A stretch of DNA of 43,901 nt, from positions 1 to 43,901 of IMG/VR virus record IMGVR_UViG_3300010413_000063. The stretch is one strand, 5' to 3'. The notes below the pieces were generated by a model. The model saw nothing but the letters and a program-made list of their open reading frames with translations. It ran no database searches and had not been told where the DNA came from. The translations under genes were made by a program, and so were the position numbers. Shown here in pieces: positions 39,121-43,901 of this stretch (position 1 is its first letter; every line of letters begins with the position of its first letter). The DNA is from a virus.

Positions 39121-39846
39121 CTATTTATCCGCGCTGGCGCGGCGTACCTTTGCGGCCCGCAGGTTCATTGTTGCCAAACGGTGCCGGTTGACGTTGCTGC
39201 GTTCCTTCGGGTGCGCAAGGTCATCAGGCACGTTTTTGAACCTGTATTTGCCTGCATCGTAATGTGCAGCCATTTCCAGGGCCGGTTGCATATCGTCAAT
39301 AAAACCTTTTTCCTTTGCTTTCTGGGCCGTCATCCAGGTTTCTGCAGCCATCATGTCAACCAGGTCACCGTCATCAATCCCGGTGCGTTTCGCGTAGGTC
39401 ACCCTGATTGTTTCGTTTATCTTTTCCAGGCTGTCAGCTGTACGGCGCATTTCATCGGCGTTGCCAACGGCCATGCCCCAGGCTTCATGTATCATCAGCA
39501 TGCCGTTTTCAGCCATCTTGATTGTGTTGCCCGCCATAGCAATCACGCTGGCAATGCTGGCGGCAATGCCGTCAATCAGCACTTCAACGGTTGCTTTATG
39601 GTTCACAAGTAAATTGTAAATTGCAACCCCGTCAAAAACGTTGCCGCCGTATGAATTAATGTGCAGGGCAATTTTTTCAACGTCACCCAGGTCTTTCAGT
39701 TCATCCTTGAACTGCTTTGCGGTCAGGCCGCCAAACCAGCTGTCACCAATATCGTCATAAATGTACATTTCCGCGCTTTTTTTGGCGGCATTTCTGACAA
39801 TCTTGAATTTTTCCTTGACTGCAATTTTATTCAGCTTTCCCGGCAT
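39121..39846 (-). CDS. ClpP-like prohead protease
   Basis: Protein of 241 residues. 'INSYGGNVFDGVAIYNLL', 'DGIAASIASVIAMAG' (catalytic Ser97) and 'GMLMIHEAWG' (His120) are the S14 serine protease fold. In HK97-like phages this type replaces the U35/U9 proteases and trims capsid scaffold. It lies between portal and capsid genes, as expected. The end (205-241) is basic and extra to the core. Confidence 0.9.
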   Translation of the reverse strand: MPGKLNKIAVKEKFKIVRNAAKKSAEMYIYDDIGDSWFGGLTAKQFKDELKDLGDVEKIALHINSYGGNVFDGVAIYNLLVNHKATVEVLIDGIAASIASVIAMAGNTIKMAENGMLMIHEAWGMAVGNADEMRRTADSLEKINETIRVTYAKRTGIDDGDLVDMMAAETWMTAQKAKEKGFIDDMQPALEMAAHYDAGKYRFKNVPDDLAHPKERSNVNRHRLATMNLRAAKVRRASADK

Positions 39847-39858
39847 GGCGTTCCCCCC

Positions 39859-41511
39859 CTATCGGTTTTCAATTATCAGTTGCACCCAGCGTTCAAGTAT
39901 TTCCTGGGCTTCCATCTGCGCCCGCTGCGCACCAGAATAATTGATTGAATTGCCTGAAAACAGGGCCAAAAAGTCATTTTTTGAACGTTCACAATGCTTT
40001 TTGACGCCTTCCAGCATGGCATTTTGGCCGCCGTTCTGGCTTGAAATCCTGCTGCCCAGCATCAGCGCCAGGCTGTCAAGAATAATTCCCACTTCCCTGG
40101 CCAGCCAATTTTCATGTTCCGAAAAGAAATTTGCAAACCATTTTTCAAGGTCAGCCTGGGTTTGAAACGCCTTTGCTGCCTGTTCATACCGGGCATTTTC
40201 CCGTTTCATGGCCTTATTTATGGCATTTTGAACCAATAATTGATAGCTTGCGGCCGCCTGGTCAGGGTCAGGTGCTGCGGGCACCTGGCCGCCGCCTGTC
40301 GTTTCACCGGCAACCAGGCGTTTCAATGTCGTTTGGTTTGTCATCACCAGCAGTTCATCACCTTCAGGGCCAACCGGGTTTTCATCCTCTAAATCAAGTA
40401 TTCTATTCGTCGAATAGACGCCGATTTGACGCATAATCTGATAATATAGCGCCCGGCTGGCGTCATCACCGCGCAGCAGCGCCCGCGTGTTCAGCTTGCT
40501 GCGCAGGCCAACGTCACCCGGCCCGTTCAGCAGCTTGGCGTCACCTTCCTGTTCCAACCGATTCACCCAGGGCATGAAGGCGTCATTGACAACTTCAATG
40601 TTTTGTTCAGTGATATTGCTGAACGTGGCGCGTTCCAAGTCCATCAGTTTGTGCGGCGGCAATCCAAACCAGCGGGCAACGTCGGTCACTGACAGTTTCC
40701 TGGTTTCAATCATCTGCGCATCTTTTGAAGGAATTGCGATATCAAACCAGGTCATGTTTTCTTCTAAAATCAGCGGTTCCCACTTGCGGCCGAATATTGA
40801 CTTTTCGGCCATCTGATCTTTTAAACGTTTGAACGCCTTGTCACTCAATCCGTTTGGGTGCGACAATCCGCCAGTGCTGACGGCACCGTTGGCCAGGAAA
40901 TCTTCAGTTGTCTGTTCAGCTGCAATGCCAATGCCCAGCGTGCGCGCAGCCAGTGTGATAATGCTATAGCCTTCCAAACCGGAAAAGCCCAGCCCGTGCA
41001 GGTGAAACATGTCGGCCGCTGGAATGAAAACGCGTTCACCTGAATAATTCCAAACTTCATAAATCAATTCACCGGTTTCAGGGTCACGCGTCGGGCGGCA
41101 CCTGTCAGGTGAAATCGGCCATAATGCCAGCGGGCGCCGGTAAAAATCCCGTTCAATTTCCGCATATCCGTTGCCCCAGGATAAAGCCCATGCAACCAGG
41201 GTTTCCTTGAACGTGAACGCATTTTGTTCAGGGTTGGGCCTGGTATGCAGCAGCCTGGCAACCGGGTGCTGCGGCCGCTTTTCCTTTTTATTATTCCTTT
41301 CAAGTATGACTTCCCAGGGCAGCCCGGCAACGCTGGCTGAAATATAGGCAATTGCCCTGTAATATGCCGAATAGGTCAATGCGGTATCTTCATCAACCAG
41401 CACGCCTGCCCGGCGCATGGGCATGTACGCGCCGCGCCTGTTGCCAGGATCACCGCGCAGGGCCTGAACGGCCGCTGCAACTCTCATTAAAATATTCGGT
41501 ATTCTAATCAT
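39859..41511 (-). CDS. HK97-type portal protein
   Basis: Protein of 550 residues with GAGGGG before the ATG. 'YYRAIAYISASVAGLPWEVI', 'HPVARLLHTRPNPEQNAFTF', 'LVAWALSWGNGYAEIERDF', 'VTDVARWFGLPPHKLMDLER' are the family core. Twelve copies form the portal through which DNA passes. The C-terminal 110 residues beyond the usual core are helical (about 440-550), a modest extension over typical HK97 portals (about 400-430). Confidence 0.92.
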   Translation of the reverse strand: MIRIPNILMRVAAAVQALRGDPGNRRGAYMPMRRAGVLVDEDTALTYSAYYRAIAYISASVAGLPWEVILERNNKKEKRPQHPVARLLHTRPNPEQNAFTFKETLVAWALSWGNGYAEIERDFYRRPLALWPISPDRCRPTRDPETGELIYEVWNYSGERVFIPAADMFHLHGLGFSGLEGYSIITLAARTLGIGIAAEQTTEDFLANGAVSTGGLSHPNGLSDKAFKRLKDQMAEKSIFGRKWEPLILEENMTWFDIAIPSKDAQMIETRKLSVTDVARWFGLPPHKLMDLERATFSNITEQNIEVVNDAFMPWVNRLEQEGDAKLLNGPGDVGLRSKLNTRALLRGDDASRALYYQIMRQIGVYSTNRILDLEDENPVGPEGDELLVMTNQTTLKRLVAGETTGGGQVPAAPDPDQAAASYQLLVQNAINKAMKRENARYEQAAKAFQTQADLEKWFANFFSEHENWLAREVGIILDSLALMLGSRISSQNGGQNAMLEGVKKHCERSKNDFLALFSGNSINYSGAQRAQMEAQEILERWVQLIIENR

Positions 41512-41520
41512 GGCGGCCCC

Positions 41521-43122
41521 TCAAATGGTTAATATGCCCCTGTCATCATAAACGCTGCTTTTATATTCAGGCGTTATAATTAAACGGGCCAGGGCGTTAA
41601 TACCCGCAACAATGCCGTCAATCCGTTTTGAAGTTTTCCGCCTGTCCGGTTTGCTGGGCTTCACATTGTCGGCGGCATCCTGTTTCACACTGAAATTTTT
41701 GGCCATCCATTCAAGTACAGGGTTGTTGTTATGGCGCACCAGGTGAAGCATGACCAGGCGCAACAGTTCCTTGGTTGGCGCTGACATGCTGACATATCCC
41801 TGGCCAATCGGCACAGTGTTGAAACCGTCAGTTTCTTTCAAATCCTGAATGACGGGCGTGGCATTCCATCGGTCATACCCGATTTCCCGAATATCATACA
41901 AATTACCTAAATCCTTCATTGTTCTACGCAGAAATTTATAATCAATCTGATTGCCCGGCGTTGTCTGCACCAACCCCTGGGCAACCCATAAATCATAGGG
42001 CACTTTGTCGGCCCGGCTGCGTTTCTGCAAATCATCTGCAGGTATCCAAAAATGCGGCACAAGGTAAAATTTGTCCTCTTCTAAAAACAGCAGCACCAGG
42101 GCCGTGATATCCTGGGTTGCCGCAAGGTCAATTCCGGCAACACAGGTTTTGCCAATGAACCTGGTCGGGTTGAATTGTTCACCGCATTCCTTCCAATGTT
42201 CCATCGGCAAATATCGTACTTCCTGACCAACCCATTGATTCAACCGCAGGCGCCTGAAATTGTTCTGTTCTGCCGGGTTGCTCAGTGCCTTTTGAAAAGC
42301 CTGGCGCACGCGTTCAATGTTCAGGTGTTCACCCAGGCTTGGGTTTGCTTTGTACCAGCCCGTTGCCGGGCCTTCATCATTTGCCGGGTGCCCTTCCAAT
42401 GTCCAATCTTCATTTTCTTCAATCGCATAAATGCACGGGTAAAAACTTGGGTCATCATAGGTGCCGTCCATTATGTTCCTGGCATAATCGTGCATTTGTT
42501 CACATAGCGGGCTTTCACCTGAAACGCCTGCCGTTGTGATAGCAAACAATAATGGCTGGTCACGGGCATCCATGCCATATTCAATAACCGTGTACAGGTC
42601 ACTGTTTTTCTGGCGGTGCAGTTCATCAAAAACTGCAATATGCGGGTTGATACCGTCATTGGTTCCGGCGTCGGCACTGATTGCTTTCATAAAACAACTT
42701 GGGTCATCCTTCAGGTATATCGTTTTTGTGCCGTCCACTATTTTCACCAGTTGGTGCAGTTCAGGATTTTGGCGCACCATTTGTGCTGCAACCTTGAAAC
42801 CAATGGCAGCCTGGTCACGCGCCGCCGCCACAAAGTAAATTTCAGCGCCAGGTTCCTGGTCAATGAAAAGGCCCAGCAGAGCAATCCCGGCCGCCAGTTC
42901 CGTTTTTCCGTTTTTCTTTGGTACCTCGCAATAAACCTTGGTGTACTGCCGCAGCCCGTTTGATTTAATCGTGCCGAAAATGTCATGTATGATTTTGCTT
43001 TCCCAGGCGTACAAATCAAACGGTTGCCTTGCATACTGCCTGCCTTTGGTATGTGTCAGGTGACGTTCAAAAAAACGCTGCGCAACAATTCCCGGTGTCG
43101 GTTCCGCCGTGCCAGCTTTCAT
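41521..43122 (-). CDS. terminase large subunit
   Basis: Protein of 533 residues, ATGA-coupled to the small subunit. Walker A variant VPKKNGKTE (67-75), Walker B 'HIAVFDELH' (161-169) and the nuclease acidic site 'VAGIDLAATQDITAL' (D332) are the Terminase_1 (HK97/P27-associated) family. It translocates and cuts DNA at the portal. Full length, no break. Confidence 0.94.
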   Translation of the reverse strand: MKAGTAEPTPGIVAQRFFERHLTHTKGRQYARQPFDLYAWESKIIHDIFGTIKSNGLRQYTKVYCEVPKKNGKTELAAGIALLGLFIDQEPGAEIYFVAAARDQAAIGFKVAAQMVRQNPELHQLVKIVDGTKTIYLKDDPSCFMKAISADAGTNDGINPHIAVFDELHRQKNSDLYTVIEYGMDARDQPLLFAITTAGVSGESPLCEQMHDYARNIMDGTYDDPSFYPCIYAIEENEDWTLEGHPANDEGPATGWYKANPSLGEHLNIERVRQAFQKALSNPAEQNNFRRLRLNQWVGQEVRYLPMEHWKECGEQFNPTRFIGKTCVAGIDLAATQDITALVLLFLEEDKFYLVPHFWIPADDLQKRSRADKVPYDLWVAQGLVQTTPGNQIDYKFLRRTMKDLGNLYDIREIGYDRWNATPVIQDLKETDGFNTVPIGQGYVSMSAPTKELLRLVMLHLVRHNNNPVLEWMAKNFSVKQDAADNVKPSKPDRRKTSKRIDGIVAGINALARLIITPEYKSSVYDDRGILTI

Positions 43123-43607
43123 TTCATCAGGCCATCACGCAAGCCCTGCAGGCCGCCAGCCTTCCCGGCGCCAGCCAGGCGCGCAGGGTCAGTGATTTCA
43201 AAATCAAGGCGTGCGCGGATTATAGGATTTAATGCAAGTTTTTCAGTGTACCGGTCAATGTCACGCTGGGTTGAAATCTGCAGCCTGACAAGCGGGTTGA
43301 CAACGCTGTCATTTCTGGCACCGTCAATGACCAGCTTTGAACCTGTCATGCACAGCTGCAGGCTGATTGCCCGCAGCCTGTCATATGAAATCGCCAGGTT
43401 GACAACGGCAATGGTATCAGCTGAAAATGCGCCGCACATTGCTTCAAGTTCCCTGACGATTGAACGGAAAATGATTTTCTGTTCGGCCGTCAGCCAGCTG
43501 GGCGCCCTGGGTTTGATTGCCCTGGGCGTCGGCGGCGTCCTGTCAGGCCGGTGCGCCTGCCCGCCGTCGATTGCCCGCAAACTGGTTTTTTTCGGATCAC
43601 GGCCCAT
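43119..43607 (-). CDS. terminase small subunit, P27 family
   Basis: Protein of 162 residues. 'APSWLTAEQKIIFRSIVREL', 'AVVNLAISYDRLRAISLQL', 'VNPLVRLQISTQRDIDRYTE' and the 'KLALNPIIRARL' end are the P27 type. It recognises phage DNA for packaging and hands it to the large subunit. The N-terminal 40 residues are Pro/Arg-rich and probably disordered. Confidence 0.9.
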   Translation of the reverse strand: MGRDPKKTSLRAIDGGQAHRPDRTPPTPRAIKPRAPSWLTAEQKIIFRSIVRELEAMCGAFSADTIAVVNLAISYDRLRAISLQLCMTGSKLVIDGARNDSVVNPLVRLQISTQRDIDRYTEKLALNPIIRARLDFEITDPARLAGAGKAGGLQGLRDGLMK

Positions 43608-43612
43608 TTTTT

Positions 43613-43840
43613 TTACCCGGCGCTGTTTGTTTCATCCTGGCTGATGTTTTCAAAATTCTGGCAATCCAGCGTGATGATTCCGGCGCCCAGGTGCCCGCGC
43701 CGCAAATATTTGCCCTGTTCCTGGTTGGACATTTCGCCAACCTGGTGAATGCCCTGAATGGCAGCGTTTAAAAAACTGCGGTCTGTGCATTCGTCGTGAA
43801 ATTTGCAGTTGTGGCATTTTCTTTCGAGACTATATGACAT
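43613..43840 (-). CDS. small Cys-rich protein before terminase
   Basis: Protein of 75 residues behind AAAAAGGGG. CHNCKFHDEC near the start and one later Cys (C60) suggest a zinc site. No family recognised. It precedes the terminase genes and, on a circular map, follows the HNH gene. Confidence 0.65.
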   Translation of the reverse strand: MSYSLERKCHNCKFHDECTDRSFLNAAIQGIHQVGEMSNQEQGKYLRRGHLGAGIITLDCQNFENISQDETNSAG

Positions 43841-43901
43841 GATTTTGCCCCTTTTTCATTTTGACGGATTTTTTGAAATTTCGCGGCACCCTACGGCCGC
43901 A
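43841..43901. other. right end of window, non-coding
   Basis: Sixty-one bases without a gene. The only feature is the A/G-rich ribosome site of the gene at 43840. Together with bases 1-17 this would make a gap of about 78 bases between the HNH stop and the Cys-rich gene if the ends join. No terminal repeat between the two ends is seen. Confidence 0.5.

Noticed and set aside
1-43901. tRNA genes, rRNA genes, CRISPR arrays, insertion sequences
   Set aside because: I saw no cloverleaf-like segment, no repeat-spacer array, and no transposase or terminal inverted repeat pair.

Overview
The window is a tailed double-stranded DNA phage genome (Caudoviricetes). It is probably siphovirus-like: a 1,551-residue tape measure, a tail tube and a frameshifted tail chaperone are present, and no sheath or baseplate set is seen. 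Every gene I can support lies on the minus strand, in about 67 tightly packed frames, many joined by ATGA stop/start overlaps. The longest stretch without a gene is about 220 bases. No tRNA, integrase, transposase, CRISPR array or DNA polymerase is visible. A globular amidase, a small holin-like protein and a nested spanin-like pair suggest a Gram-negative host; I cannot name it.

The minus strand is read from high to low coordinates. The packaging and head module comes first (43840 to 36929): a Cys-rich small protein, P27-type small terminase, large terminase, HK97-type portal, ClpP-like prohead protease, major capsid protein and a probable decoration protein. Next, where neck genes would be expected, is a seven-gene sugar and methyl transfer cassette (36923 to 31823): two GT-A glycosyltransferases, two class I methyltransferases, one unknown protein, a GT4-like and a GT9-like glycosyltransferase. 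Neck and tail follow (31818 to 18580): a gp6-like connector carrying an extra beta domain, a head closure protein, tail tube, chaperone with a -1 frameshift, gp10-like protein, tape measure, one giant tail-tip protein and a DUF2341/LamG receptor-binding candidate. Lysis genes run from 18560 to 16479, followed by a secreted fibronectin-III protein, an Ig-like protein and an Arg-rich peptide.

A new transcription unit begins at 15245 with an XRE-type regulator. Its promoter is flanked by two copies of one operator-like dyad. Downstream are a DUF932 protein, a recombination set (PD-(D/E)XK nuclease, coiled-coil protein, annealing-protein candidate, RusA-like resolvase), a MazG-like protein, many small zinc-ribbon and orphan proteins (some in tandem paralogous sets), a replication initiator with a DnaC-like loader, and an HNH endonuclease at the left end. 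HNH genes usually sit beside terminase genes. Reading on from the left end into the right end places this one just ahead of the terminase genes, so the window is probably a whole genome opened at that point.

The most unusual signals are the glycan-modification cassette inside the virion module (with one glycosyltransferase fused to a small head-protein-like domain), a near-absence of the trinucleotide GAG/CTC, a duplicated two-hairpin leader ahead of two early genes, and compact regulatory sites at 15222-15284 and 1572-1627.
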